NCBI RefSeq assembly: GCF_028868675.1
Contig: NZ_JAGWUA010000009.1
Coordinates: 1 to 49,627, forward strand
Direction: 5' to 3'
Source of the DNA: Bradyrhizobium sp.
GTDB lineage: Bacteria; Pseudomonadota; Alphaproteobacteria; Rhizobiales; Xanthobacteraceae
Length of the DNA: 49,627 nucleotides
Under the pieces are notes generated by a model, which was not told where the DNA came from, did no database searches, and saw only the letters and a program-made list of their open reading frames with translations. A program made the position numbers and the translations under genes. This document shows, piece by piece, positions 26,592 through 35,005 of this stretch. Within the stretch, counting starts at the first letter, position 1. Each line of letters starts with the position of its first letter.

Positions 26592-27803
26592 TCAGCGCGC
26601 CGCGGCCACGCGGCGCGGGATCGCCAACGCGCGCAGGCGGCTGCCCAGCAGCAGCGGGCCGAAGGCGACCGCAAAGCCGAGGAACGCCGCCGCCCAGCAG
26701 AAGGCCGCAACGTGCAGCAGCACGTCGCTCAGCGGCGGATGCAGCACCGCGCAGATCCGCGCCGCCGCAGCAATCACGATCGCGACATAGATCGCCTGCG
26801 TGGCCGGCGACGCGGTCAGCGCCTGCCCGGTATGGCCGAGGCTCGCGCGCGTCATCACCGCGAGCGTCATGGTGCCGGCCGCGCCCGCCATCCAGGCGTG
26901 GATGCCGGCGCTCGACGGCAGCGCGCCGAAGGCGGCGACCGCGTGCAGCAGGAAGCCGAGCGGAACGAAGACGTAGCCGACATGCAGGATCAGGAGCAGC
27001 CGCTCGCGCACGGTGCGCTCGCCGGCCCAGCGCGACAGCCGCGCCAGATGCAGCAGGCCTACCAGTCCGGCAAGGGCGCCCGTGACCGGATGCAGGGGAC
27101 TTGCGACCCAGGCGAGCAGCGCCAGCGCGCTCGCCCCGAGCACGATGCCGTCGAAACGGCCGTGCGGCACCGGCAGGCGGCCGGGATTTTCCCGCACCAG
27201 CCAGTTGCGGGTGAAACTCGGAATGATGCGGCCGCCGATCAGCGAGATCAGCAGCACGACCACGCCGACGCCGAGCCGGATGCTGAAGTCGGCCGCGCCC
27301 TCGAAATGCGCTTCGAGATGGAAGGCGACGTTGCCGGCGAGCAAGAGCAGCACCAGCATCACCACCGGCAGGTTACGCCAGTTCTTGCCGGCCACGATCT
27401 CGCGTGCCGCAGCGGCCGCGACCAGCGCCAGGAACGCGGCGTCGACCACGAACGCGAGCGCCCAGCCGGTCGTGGCCGAGCAGGTCACCGCGACCCGCCC
27501 GGCGAGCCAGACCGCCACCAGCGTCGCCAGGGGTGCGCCGCGGATCGGCAGCCGTCCGGTCCAGTTCGGGATCGCCGTGAACAGGAAGCCGGTGATCACC
27601 GCCGGCAGGTAGCCGTACAGCATCTCGTGCACGTGCCAGTCCCGCGGCGCGAAGGCGGAGGCGACCGACAATTCGCCGTGAAAAACCGGCAGCCAGACCA
27701 GGATCGCCAGCCCGGCCTGGATGGCGCCGAGCAGGAAAAACGGCCGAAAGCTGTTCGCAAACAAGGGCCAGCCTTGATAGGCGCGGGAACGGGGGCCAGC
27801 CAT
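26592..27803 (-). CDS. nnrS: NnrS family haem/copper membrane protein
   Basis: A 403-residue, twelve-helix membrane protein. The family start SRAYQGWPLFANSFRPFFLLGAI, DWHVHEMLYGYLPAVITGFLFTAIPNWTGR, IGGRIIPSFTRNWL and AGAAGTMTLAVMTRASLGHTG are diagnostic of NnrS, found in denitrifiers and linked to resistance to nitric-oxide-derived stress. The conserved His and Arg are present. GGAG lies eight bases before ATG 27803. It diverges from nnrR across a single NNR/FNR box; a TATTTT -10 at 27845-27840 lies where a class II site at -41.5 predicts. Confidence 0.95.
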   Translation of the reverse strand: MAGPRSRAYQGWPLFANSFRPFFLLGAIQAGLAILVWLPVFHGELSVASAFAPRDWHVHEMLYGYLPAVITGFLFTAIPNWTGRLPIRGAPLATLVAVWLAGRVAVTCSATTGWALAFVVDAAFLALVAAAAAREIVAGKNWRNLPVVMLVLLLLAGNVAFHLEAHFEGAADFSIRLGVGVVVLLISLIGGRIIPSFTRNWLVRENPGRLPVPHGRFDGIVLGASALALLAWVASPLHPVTGALAGLVGLLHLARLSRWAGERTVRERLLLILHVGYVFVPLGFLLHAVAAFGALPSSAGIHAWMAGAAGTMTLAVMTRASLGHTGQALTASPATQAIYVAIVIAAAARICAVLHPPLSDVLLHVAAFCWAAAFLGFAVAFGPLLLGSRLRALAIPRRVAAAR

Positions 27804-27866
27804 GGTATAAGCTCCGGTGAGATCAGGGGTTTATTTGCAAAAATACCGCTGACCGGGGGACTGGTT

Positions 27867-27880
27867 TTGCGCTAACGCAA
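27867..27880. promoter_or_regulatory. NnrR/FNR-type box shared by nnrS and nnrR
   Basis: TTGCG-CTAA-CGCAA, a perfect CRP/FNR-family site. At -41.5 it predicts start points near 27832 for nnrS (29-base leader) and 27915 for nnrR (24-base leader). One site can therefore serve both directions. Confidence 0.88.
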
Positions 27881-27938
27881 ACACCTGTGCGATTGAAAGG
27901 TTCGGTTCCGCCAGGGGGCGGCCCGCCCGGGAGACAGA

Positions 27939-28655
27939 ATGGCCAAGGTCGACACGTCGCTGGTTGCGCATCTGCCGCTGTTCGCCGGCTTCAAGCCGGA
28001 GGAACTGGAGGAGATTTTGCGCGAGGCCCGCTCGGCGCGCTATGCGAAGAACACTGCCGTGTTCGAGCAGGGCGAGGACGCGCATTCCTTCTTCCTGCTG
28101 CTGCACGGCCATGTCCGCGCCGCCAAGACCACGCCGACCGGCGAGCAGATCGTGGTGCGCTATGTCTCGACCGGCGAGACCTTCGGCCTCGCGATGGCGA
28201 TCGGGCTCACGCAATATCCGGCGACCGCGACCGCGGTGGACGACAGCGTGGTGCTGGCCTGGCCGACCGGCACCTGGCCGCGGCTGGTGCAGAAGTTTCC
28301 GGGGCTCGCCACCAACACGCTGCAGACCGTCGGCGCCCGACTGCAGGAGACCCACACCCGCGTGGTGGAGATGTCGACGCAGCAGGTCGAGCAGCGCGTG
28401 GCGCATGCCTTGCTGCGCCTCGCCAAGCAATCCGGCAAGAAGCTCGATCACGGCATCGAGATCGATTTCCCGATCAGCCGGCAGGACATCGCGCAGATGA
28501 CCGGCACCACGCTGCACACGGTGAGCCGCATCCTCAGCGGCTGGGAACAACTCGGCCTGATCGAAAGCGGCCGCCAGCGCATCATCCTGCGCGAGCCGCA
28601 CAAGATCGTGGTGCTCGCCGAGCAGCACCCCGAGGACGGCGGCGCGGCCCGCTGA
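27939..28655 (+). CDS. nnrR: Crp/Fnr-family regulator NnrR
   Basis: A 238-residue regulator. The N-terminal cyclic-nucleotide-binding-like beta roll (FFLLLHGHVRAAKTTPTGEQIVVRYVSTGETFGLAMAIG) is followed by the long dimer helix and the DNA-binding helices ISRQDIAQMTGTTLHTVSRILSGWEQLGLI. The N-terminal Cys cluster of FNR is absent, so it does not sense oxygen through iron-sulfur; NnrR-type proteins respond to nitrogen oxides. The gene is preceded by a TTGCG-N4-CGCAA box, the kind of site it should recognise, which implies self-regulation and control of nirK and nnrS. Confidence 0.92.
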   Translation: MAKVDTSLVAHLPLFAGFKPEELEEILREARSARYAKNTAVFEQGEDAHSFFLLLHGHVRAAKTTPTGEQIVVRYVSTGETFGLAMAIGLTQYPATATAVDDSVVLAWPTGTWPRLVQKFPGLATNTLQTVGARLQETHTRVVEMSTQQVEQRVAHALLRLAKQSGKKLDHGIEIDFPISRQDIAQMTGTTLHTVSRILSGWEQLGLIESGRQRIILREPHKIVVLAEQHPEDGGAAR

Positions 28656-28853
28656 TCACGCCGGCTCGCAGGCGCACAGCGCGTCGAGGAACGCCTCGCG
28701 GTCGACGCCGTGCTCGCGGCAGGCGTCGTCGACGGTGTGGAAGCAGGCGATCGGGCAGCCGACACAGGCCATCTTGAAGGCGAGGAACACGCGAATGGTC
28801 TGCGGCGCCTGGCTCATGACGTCGTCGACCAGATCGTCAAATCGGAAGGGCAT
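28656..28853 (-). CDS. DUF1858 domain protein (small redox-disulfide type)
   Basis: A 65-residue protein. ATG 28853 begins MPFRFDDLVDDVMSQAPQTI; the longer track frame is non-coding upstream. The conserved motif MACVGCPIACFHTVDDACREHG shows the CxxC and further Cys of DUF1858, known as the hybrid-cluster-protein-associated redox-disulfide domain. It sits in the denitrification island, which fits a role in nitrosative stress. Its TGA directly abuts the TGA of nnrR on the other strand (TGATCA, 28653-28658). Confidence 0.88.
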   Translation of the reverse strand: MPFRFDDLVDDVMSQAPQTIRVFLAFKMACVGCPIACFHTVDDACREHGVDREAFLDALCACEPA

Positions 28854-28967
28854 GGGCAACTCCGCTCCGATTTGACGGTAGCGGATCCGGCCGTCATCTC
28901 TTTGTCGGAGCGCAAGCTGGTGCGCAGTTCTCCGCCTGCGCATGACGAGCGGGGGACGAGGCGCGAG

Positions 28968-30320
28968 CTACACCGCGCGGCTGTGCAACTGCTTGGCGGC
29001 GTCGAGATGCGCGTCGAAGGCGGCGGCGACGCTGCGCAGCAGGAAGCGGGAATCGTTGGCGACCGCGAGGCGGTCACCCTCGAGCTTGACCACGCCGTCC
29101 GAAATCAGGCCTTTCAGCCGGGTGGCCGATTGCAGCATCGTCTCCGGCGCAGCGCCATGGCGCGCGCAGACCTCGCCGAGATCGACGCGGTAATCGCACA
29201 TGATGCGTTCGATGATGTCGGCGCGCAGCCGGTCGTCGTCGGTCAGCGCGTAACCCTTGACGGTCGCCAGCCGGCCGTTCGCGATCGCCTGCGAATAGGC
29301 GCCGATCTGGACGTCGTTCTGGACGTAGCCCTGCGGCAGATGGCCGATCGCGCTCGCACCGAAGCCGATCAGCAACTCGCTGGCGTCGGTGGTGTAGCCC
29401 TGGAAATTGCGCCGCAGCCGGTGCTCGGCAAAGGCCTTCGCCATGGCGTCGTCCGGCAGCGCGAAATGGTCGAGTCCGATCTGGACGTAGCCGGCCTCCT
29501 TCAGCGCGTTGGCGATGGCGCAGGACTGGTCGTGGCGCGCCAGCGTATCGGGCAGGTAATTCTCGTTGATCTTGCGCTGGTGCTTCTTGAAGCTCGGGAC
29601 GTGCGCATAGCCGAACACCGAGAAGCGGTCGGGCTTCAGCTCGAGACAGCGCCGCACCGTGTCCAGGCACGAGGCGACCGTCTGATGCGGCAATCCGTAG
29701 ATCAGGTCGAAGTTGACGCCCGCGATGCCGGCGCGGCGCAGGTTCTCGGTGACACTCTTGGTCTGTTCGAAACTCTGCACGCGGTTGATCGCGACCTGCA
29801 CGCCGGGATCGAAGCTCTGCACCCCCAGGCTCGCGCGATTGACGCCGCCGAGCCTGAGCGCCTCGATCATCTCCGCCGTCAGCGTGCGCGGATCGATCTC
29901 GATCGCGATCTCGGCCTCGGGCAGCACGAAGAAGGCCTGCCGGAGCGCCGCCATCAGGTCGGTGAACGACTCGGGCGCCATGATCGTCGGCGTGCCGCCG
30001 CCGAAATGAATGTGCTCGACCTTGATGCGGCGGTCGATCGTCTGCGCGACGAGCTCGATCTCGCGGCGCAGCGTCCGCTGATAGGCGGCGATCAGGTCGT
30101 CGCGGCGGGCGATCTGGGTATGGCAGCCGCAGTACCAGCACATCTCGCGGCAGAACGGCACGTGCAGATAGAGCGAAGCGCTGAGATTGGCCGGAATCTC
30201 CGCTAGCCATTTGGCATAGACATCGGAACCGACGGCCGGAGAAAAATGCGGCGCGGTCGGATAGCTCGTATAGCGCGGCAGACGCTCTTCGCCGTAGCCC
30301 GCCGCAAGATCCGCCCTCAT
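28968..30320 (-). CDS. hemN: Oxygen-independent coproporphyrinogen III oxidase
   Basis: A 450-residue radical-SAM enzyme that decarboxylates coproporphyrinogen III to protoporphyrinogen IX without oxygen. The cluster motif VPFCREMCWYCGC gives Cys57, Cys61 and Cys64 plus Cys66. Other HemN signatures are PRYTSYPTAPHF at the N-terminus, HIHFGGGTPTIM, and GLDHFALPDDAMAKA. Two TTGCG-N4-CGCAA boxes lie upstream; the nearer (30408-30421) predicts a start near 30373 and a 53-base leader. The island position matches hemN2 of B. diazoefficiens (bll7086). Confidence 0.96.
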   Translation of the reverse strand: MRADLAAGYGEERLPRYTSYPTAPHFSPAVGSDVYAKWLAEIPANLSASLYLHVPFCREMCWYCGCHTQIARRDDLIAAYQRTLRREIELVAQTIDRRIKVEHIHFGGGTPTIMAPESFTDLMAALRQAFFVLPEAEIAIEIDPRTLTAEMIEALRLGGVNRASLGVQSFDPGVQVAINRVQSFEQTKSVTENLRRAGIAGVNFDLIYGLPHQTVASCLDTVRRCLELKPDRFSVFGYAHVPSFKKHQRKINENYLPDTLARHDQSCAIANALKEAGYVQIGLDHFALPDDAMAKAFAEHRLRRNFQGYTTDASELLIGFGASAIGHLPQGYVQNDVQIGAYSQAIANGRLATVKGYALTDDDRLRADIIERIMCDYRVDLGEVCARHGAAPETMLQSATRLKGLISDGVVKLEGDRLAVANDSRFLLRSVAAAFDAHLDAAKQLHSRAV

Positions 30321-30407
30321 GACAGTCCCGTTCCAAAATTGCCCATTGCCGTGAACCCGTCAGGCCCCTGATCGCAATTCGACTAACCCGGAACCGGATG
30401 GCCCACC

Positions 30408-30421
30408 TTGCGCTTGCGCAA
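30408..30421 (-). promoter_or_regulatory. FNR/NNR-type box for hemN
   Basis: TTGCG-CTTG-CGCAA, 88 bases upstream of the hemN start. FixK-, FnrN- and NnrR-type regulators share this site, so the regulator cannot be decided from the sequence. Confidence 0.85.
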
Positions 30422-30463
30422 AGATCATCGAATTCCGGCAGCGTTCATGCGTAAGCGGGAACA

Positions 30464-30477
30464 TTGCGCTCGCGCAA
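30464..30477 (+). promoter_or_regulatory. Second FNR/NNR-type box, for the small membrane protein
   Basis: TTGCG-CTCG-CGCAA. With a class II spacing the start point would be near 30512, which lies between the two candidate start codons of the next gene and favours ATG 30543. It lies 56 bases, centre to centre, from the hemN box and may also affect hemN from further away. Confidence 0.82.
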
Positions 30478-30542
30478 AGTGAGTGCCCGGGCCCCGGTCC
30501 ATGGTCGATCGCCAATCCACGACCTCGTCCGGAGCTGCCGTC

Positions 30543-30749
30543 ATGGCGCTTTTCGCACTCGACATCGTTTTCTGGCTGGTGGGTGTTCGCGGCCATATCC
30601 CGCGCTTCGACGATTTTCGCCCGGAGCCGGCCGTGCCCGCCGCCGGCCCCGTTCATGCGGCGCGCGTGCTCGCCGTCACCGTCGCGGTTCTTGCCGTGCT
30701 GGCGCTCACGGTCTGGACCACGGTCTGGCTCGCCATCCGGCTGTTCTAG
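30543..30749 (+). CDS. Small two-helix membrane protein in the nir island
   Basis: A 68-residue protein with MALFALDIVFWLVGVRGHIP at the start, a Pro/Ala-rich loop, and RVLAVTVAVLAVLALTVWTT as a second helix. I choose ATG 30543 because CCGGAG lies eight bases upstream and because the FNR-type box predicts transcription from about 30512; the ATG at 30501 has no SD and would lie before that start. It faces away from hemN and points at nirK. The function is unknown; control by the same box suggests an anaerobic or NO-related role. Confidence 0.6.
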   Translation: MALFALDIVFWLVGVRGHIPRFDDFRPEPAVPAAGPVHAARVLAVTVAVLAVLALTVWTTVWLAIRLF

Positions 30750-31065
30750 CCGCCCGTCCCCCGATCTCCATCGCCCGCACGAAAGGCGCACGCCAGCACG
30801 GCGTCGCGCCGGTGACGGCGAGTGCGGAACGCGTCGGACACGATCAATGGTGCGTGAAGATGTCGGCGCCGCTGTCGGGCCGCTGGTCGCTCGGGCTCGC
30901 GATCGGCATCAGCGAGTCCGATACGGTTAACGTCGTATCACCGATCCTGCTCAGGTAACGCGCTTACGTAGTGGTGCGGAGGCAAAGGCGGCCGAAGTTT
31001 GTCGCAGCGCAACATAAGTTGCCGCGAGCAGCGCAATGTGCGGGGCATCGAACGTAAGGAAAAGG
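30750..31065 (+). other. Gap holding the nirK promoter
   Basis: About 316 bases before nirK. The right end holds the nirK box (30999-31012). A 32-codon frame from ATG 30860 (MSAPLSGRWSLGLAIGISES...) is open and has a helix-like middle but no SD; it is not called as a gene. Nothing else is recognisable. Confidence 0.5.
30999..31012 (+). promoter_or_regulatory. NnrR/FNR-type box of nirK
   Basis: TTGTC-GCAG-CGCAA, one arm imperfect. At -41.5 it predicts a start near 31047, about 28 bases before the nirK ATG. It resembles the site described for the B. diazoefficiens nirK promoter. Confidence 0.8.
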
Positions 31066-31074
31066 ATGCCTCCG

Positions 31075-32172
31075 ATGTTGACCCGCAGAGCCGCTCTCAT
31101 CAGCGCCGCCGCGACCGCCCTCATGCTGGCGACGCCAGCGCTCGCCGCCGAAGATCTCAAGCTGCCGCGGCAGAAGGTCGAGCTGGTCGCGCCGCCCTTC
31201 GTGCACGCGCACGAGCAGGCCACCAAGCAGGGCCCCAAGATCATGGAGTTCACGCTCACGGTCCAGGAAAAGAAGGTCGTGATCGACGACAAGGGCACTA
31301 CCTTCCAGGCCATGACCTTCAACGGCTCTATGCCGGGCCCGCTGATGGTCGTGCATGAAGGCGACTATGTCGAGGTCACGCTGGTCAATCCGTCGACCAA
31401 CTCGATGCCGCACAACATCGACTTCCACTCCGCGACCGGCGCGCTCGGCGGCGCCGAGTTGACGCTGGTCAATCCCGGCGAGCAGGTCGTGCTGCGCTGG
31501 AAGGCGACCCGCACCGGCGTCTTCGTCTATCACTGCGCCCCGGGCGGCCCGATGATCCCCTGGCACGTCGTCTCCGGCATGAACGGCGCCGTGATGGTGC
31601 TGCCGCGCGACGGGCTGAACGACGGCAAGGGCCACGCGCTGAAGTACGACAAGGTCTACTACATCGGCGAGCAGGACATGTACGTGCCGCGCGACGAGAA
31701 GGGCAACTTCAAGTCCTACGACTCGCCCGGCGAGGCCTACACCGACACCGAAGAGGTGATGAAGAAGCTGATTCCGACGCACGTCGTGTTCAACGGCAAG
31801 GTCGGCGCGCTGACCGGCAAGAACGCGCTGACGGCCAAGGTCGGCGAGAACGTGCTGATCGTGCACTCGGAAGCCAACCGCGACAGCCGCCCGCACCTGA
31901 TCGGCGGCCATGGCGACTATGTCTGGGAGACCGGAAAATTCTCCAACGCACCGGAGACCGGACTCGAGACCTGGTTCATCCGCGGCGGCTCTGCGGGAGC
32001 GGCGATGTACAAGTTCCTGCAGCCCGGCATCTATGCCTATGTCACGCACAACCTGATCGAGGCCGCCGATCTCGGCGCCACCGCCCACTTCAAGGTCGAA
32101 GGCAAGTGGAACGACGACCTGATGACCCAGGTGAAGGCGCCCGCGGAAATCCCCGCCCCCAAGACCAACTGA
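31075..32172 (+). CDS. nirK: Copper-containing nitrite reductase (NO-forming)
   Basis: A 365-residue periplasmic enzyme that reduces nitrite to nitric oxide. The start [20 protein letters not shown] has a twin-arginine (RRAALI) signal ending in ALA. Two cupredoxin domains carry the type 1 copper ligands His113, Cys154, His164 and Met169 and the type 2 ligands His118, His153 and His325 (motifs [30 protein letters not shown]). ATG 31066 (MPPMLTRR) has slightly better SD spacing and is an alternative. Expression should depend on NnrR under low oxygen with nitrogen oxides. nirV follows after a repeat. Confidence 0.97.
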   Translation: MLTRRAALISAAATALMLATPALAAEDLKLPRQKVELVAPPFVHAHEQATKQGPKIMEFTLTVQEKKVVIDDKGTTFQAMTFNGSMPGPLMVVHEGDYVEVTLVNPSTNSMPHNIDFHSATGALGGAELTLVNPGEQVVLRWKATRTGVFVYHCAPGGPMIPWHVVSGMNGAVMVLPRDGLNDGKGHALKYDKVYYIGEQDMYVPRDEKGNFKSYDSPGEAYTDTEEVMKKLIPTHVVFNGKVGALTGKNALTAKVGENVLIVHSEANRDSRPHLIGGHGDYVWETGKFSNAPETGLETWFIRGGSAGAAMYKFLQPGIYAYVTHNLIEAADLGATAHFKVEGKWNDDLMTQVKAPAEIPAPKTN

Positions 32173-32177
32173 CGACG

Positions 32178-32263
32178 AGAGCATGATCCGGAAGAGTGCG
32201 TCGCGGTTTTCCGAAGAGATCATGCTCCAGACAAGAAGCCGGAGCGCGACATCGTCGCGCTCC
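32178..32263. repeat. Palindromic repeat plus hairpin between nirK and nirV
   Basis: GAGCATGATCCGGAA... and ...TTTTCCG.. GATCATGCTC (32179-32227) form the widespread Rhizobiales GAGCATGATC palindrome. A separate perfect hairpin GGAGCGCGAC-ATC-GTCGCGCTCC (32241-32263) follows without a T-tract. Both lie in the 133-base space between nirK and nirV and may reduce read-through or stabilise the nirK mRNA 3' end. Confidence 0.8.
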
Positions 32264-32305
32264 TGGGGCTGAGCAATCCGGCCCCGTCTTCATTCGGTGA
32301 ATGTC

Positions 32306-33184
32306 ATGCTGATCGCGTTCAAGCTCAAACTGGCGGTTGCCTGCGCGGCCGGCCTTGCCGGACCGCTGGCGCTGGCGCCGCTCGTCTCCGACGTCGCCAA
32401 TCGCAGGGCCGGCGACGGCCCGGCGCTGGTGGAGATCGCTCCCGGCGCAATGTCCTATCGCGCCGCCGGCGATTTCACCCGCGGCAACCGGCAGGCGGAA
32501 GCGCCGCTCGTATCGCTGCGCTTCAGGAAGCCGCTCGCGATCATGCAGCACCAGGTCTCCTCCGCCGACTATCAGCTCTGCGTGCGCGACGGCGGCTGCC
32601 GCGCGCTCGACCGCGGCGTCGTGGTCGCGCCGGACCGCCCGGCCGTGCAGGTGAGCTGGCACGACGCGGAAAGTTATGCCGCCTGGCTGTCGCGCCGCAC
32701 CGGCGAGCATTATCGCCTGCCGACCGACGAGGAATGGGCGTTTGCCGCCGGCAGCAAATTCAGGGACGATGGCCTGCCGGTCGATACCAGCGATCCGTCG
32801 AAGCGCTGGATCAGCCGCTACGAGCGCGAATCCGATCGCGACCTCTCCGACACCGCCGCCTATCCGTTCGGCAAGTTCGGCGTCAACGAGCACGGCGTGC
32901 TCGACCTCGCCGGCAACGTCTGGGAGTGGACCTCGACCTGCTTCGTGCGCAGCCGGGTCGATGAGGCCGGCCGAGCCGAGCGAAGCACCGCCAATTGCGG
33001 CGTGCGTGTCGCCGAAGGCGCGCACCGCGCCTACGTCACCGACTTCATCCGCGACGCCCGCGCCGGCGGCTGCGCCGCAGGCGTGCCGCCCGCCAATCTC
33101 GGCTTCCGCCTGGTGCGCGAGCCGAAATCCTGGGTGGCCGGTGTCGCACACCGCGTGAGCAAGGCGCTGTCGGCGAGGTCGTAG
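32306..33184 (+). CDS. nirV: NirV, SUMF1/formylglycine-generating-enzyme-fold protein
   Basis: A 292-residue protein from ATG 32306 (GTG 32297 is an alternative; neither has a strong SD). An N-terminal signal or anchor (MLIAFKLKLAVACAAGLAGP) suggests export. The SUMF1/FGE fold is marked by VSWHDAESYAAWLSRRTGEHYRLPTDEEWAFAA, NVWEWTSTCF and the final GFRLVRE. NirV genes follow nirK in many denitrifiers, but the molecular job of the protein is unproven; FGE-like chemistry on a copper-enzyme partner is only a guess. It lacks the copper-binding Cys pair of true FGE as far as I can see. Confidence 0.93.
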   Translation: MLIAFKLKLAVACAAGLAGPLALAPLVSDVANRRAGDGPALVEIAPGAMSYRAAGDFTRGNRQAEAPLVSLRFRKPLAIMQHQVSSADYQLCVRDGGCRALDRGVVVAPDRPAVQVSWHDAESYAAWLSRRTGEHYRLPTDEEWAFAAGSKFRDDGLPVDTSDPSKRWISRYERESDRDLSDTAAYPFGKFGVNEHGVLDLAGNVWEWTSTCFVRSRVDEAGRAERSTANCGVRVAEGAHRAYVTDFIRDARAGGCAAGVPPANLGFRLVREPKSWVAGVAHRVSKALSARS

Positions 33185-33199
33185 CGGGCTCCCTTCGCG

Positions 33200-33355
33200 C
33201 GTCATCGTGCCCCCGACGCAGCGCAGCGCTTCTTCAGCGGTGCGCTGCAGAGCGGGGGCCATGTCGCCCACACCGTGTCTATTGCTTTCTGGGTCCCGGC
33301 TCTGCGCAGCAGCGTTGCACGCTGCATCGCGTCCGGGACACGAGCGCCGAGTTTC
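33200..33355. repeat. Intergenic repeat, second copy of the GCGTCCGGGACACGAG family
   Basis: The gap between convergent nirV and scoB carries GCGCAGC-rich arms and ends in GCGTCCGGGACACGAG. This copy shares the 16-mer with the gap after carA (8307-8460). No coding frame is supported. Confidence 0.65.
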
Positions 33356-33361
33356 CCGGCG

Positions 33362-34012
33362 TCAGGTGTTCTTCAGCGCGACGCGGAACTCGGCTTCGGT
33401 CTTTTCCTTGACCTCGTCGAGCGTGACGCCGTCGGCGAGCTCGATCAGCGCCATGCCGCCAGTGCCGTGCTTGTCGATGGTGAAGACGGCGAGATCGGTG
33501 ACGACCATGTCGACCACGCGCTCGCCGGTCAGTGGCAGGTTGCACTTCTTAAGGAGCTTTGCACCGTCCTTGGCGGAATGCTCCATCACCACGACCACGC
33601 GTTTGACGCCGGCGACGAGATCCATCGCGCCGCCCATGCCCTTGACCATCTTGCCGGGGATCATCCAGTTGGCGAGGTCGCCGTTCTGGGCCACCTGCAT
33701 GGCGCCGAGGATCGACAGGTCCATGTGGCCGCCGCGGATCATGCCGAAGGAATCGGCGCTCGAGAAATAGCTGGTCGAGGGCAGCTCGCTCACGGTCTGC
33801 TTGCCGGCGTTGATGAGGTCCGCATCGACCTCGTCCTCGTAGGGGAACGGGCCCATGCCGAGCATGCCGTTCTCGCTCTGCAAGGACACGTCCATGCCCT
33901 CGGGGATGTAGTTGGAGACCAGCGTCGGGATGCCGATGCCGAGATTGACGTAGTAGCCGTCGCGCAATTCCTTCGCGGCGCGCGCGGCCATCTGTTCACG
34001 GGTCCAGGCCAT
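33362..34012 (-). CDS. scoB: 3-oxoacid (succinyl-CoA) CoA-transferase subunit B
   Basis: A 216-residue beta subunit. The catalytic Glu is in LQSENGMLG (Glu47), where the covalent CoA-thioester forms. Other motifs are [31 protein letters not shown] and [15 protein letters not shown]. The enzyme moves CoA from succinyl-CoA to acetoacetate (ketone-body or PHB breakdown) or, as PcaIJ, to 3-oxoadipate; the sequence alone does not decide. ATG 34012 overlaps the scoA stop by one base (TGATG), so the subunits are translationally coupled. Confidence 0.92.
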   Translation of the reverse strand: MAWTREQMAARAAKELRDGYYVNLGIGIPTLVSNYIPEGMDVSLQSENGMLGMGPFPYEDEVDADLINAGKQTVSELPSTSYFSSADSFGMIRGGHMDLSILGAMQVAQNGDLANWMIPGKMVKGMGGAMDLVAGVKRVVVVMEHSAKDGAKLLKKCNLPLTGERVVDMVVTDLAVFTIDKHGTGGMALIELADGVTLDEVKEKTEAEFRVALKNT

Positions 34013-34743
34013 CAGATTTCTACTCCCGTTCCGGCCGCAGCCGAGGGCCGCGGGCGGGTGTTGCGGAATTCAATGTGTTTCTTGGCGGTGCCGACCTGGA
34101 CGATTCGCTTCACGAAAATGCCAGGAGTGTGGATGTGATCGGGATTGAGCTGGCCGGCCGGCACGAGGTGCTCGACCTCGGCGACCGTGATCCTGGCCGC
34201 GGTCGCCATCATCGGGTTGAAGTTCCGCGCGGTCTTGCGATAGATGAGATTGCCGGCGGTATCGCCCATCCAGGCATGCACGATGGCGAGATCGGCGAAC
34301 AGCCCGCGCTCCATCAGGTACTTCTCGCCGTCGAACTCCTTCACTTCCTTGCCTTCCGCGATCAGCGTGCCGACGCCGGTCTTGGTGTAGAAGGCGGGAA
34401 TGCCGGCGCCGCCGGCGCGGATGCGCTCGGCGAGCGTGCCCTGCGGATTGAATTCGAGTTCCAGTTCGCCCGCGAGGTATTGCTGGGCGAACAGCTTATT
34501 CTCGCCGACATAGGAGGAGATCATCTTCCGGATCTGCTTGGTCTCCAGGAGGCGGCTCAGCCCGACGCCGTCGACGCCGGCATTGTTGGAGACCACCGTG
34601 AGGTTCTTGACGCCGGAATCGCGGATGGCGTCCGACAGGGTCTCGGCGATGCCGCAGAGGCCGAAACCGCCGGACATGATCATCATGCCGTCCTTCAGAA
34701 TGCCGTCGAGCGCCGACTTCGCGTCGGGATAGACCTTGTTCAT
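34012..34743 (-). CDS. scoA: 3-oxoacid (succinyl-CoA) CoA-transferase subunit A
   Basis: A 243-residue alpha subunit, first gene of the pair. The N-terminal [36 protein letters not shown] holds the GGFGLCG CoA-transferase signature. Later segments [44 protein letters not shown] and [23 protein letters not shown] are strongly conserved in SCOT alpha subunits. There is no signal peptide. The upstream 262 bases, shared with the divergent asmA-like gene, must hold its promoter; none stands out. Confidence 0.93.
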   Translation of the reverse strand: MNKVYPDAKSALDGILKDGMMIMSGGFGLCGIAETLSDAIRDSGVKNLTVVSNNAGVDGVGLSRLLETKQIRKMISSYVGENKLFAQQYLAGELELEFNPQGTLAERIRAGGAGIPAFYTKTGVGTLIAEGKEVKEFDGEKYLMERGLFADLAIVHAWMGDTAGNLIYRKTARNFNPMMATAARITVAEVEHLVPAGQLNPDHIHTPGIFVKRIVQVGTAKKHIEFRNTRPRPSAAAGTGVEI

Positions 34744-35005
34744 GCGGAAAACCTTGAACTGGACCTTGATCTGGAGGCAGCGCGCCTCGATTGGCCCGGA
34801 GTATTAGGCGAAATGCTCCAAAGCCGTCAACGTACGGGCTTCTCCGCCCCCCGACCGCGATGCTAGAAGCTGCCCACGCCGTGGGCATAACGCTACCAGC
34901 GGCCTTGAAAGCGACAAGAAAACCCATCAAGTTGCGAGGGTTGGGCGTGGGGCGCGCATTCCCGGCCCGCCCTTCCGAGCATCCAGCAACCGACCCGACC
35001 AGGAC

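Noticed and set aside
24791-26710. 639-aa minus-strand ORF
   Set aside because: It is antisense to the histidine-kinase domain; no recognisable fold.
30860-30958. 32-codon frame before nirK
   Set aside because: Open and mildly hydrophobic, but without an SD or recognisable motif, so not called.
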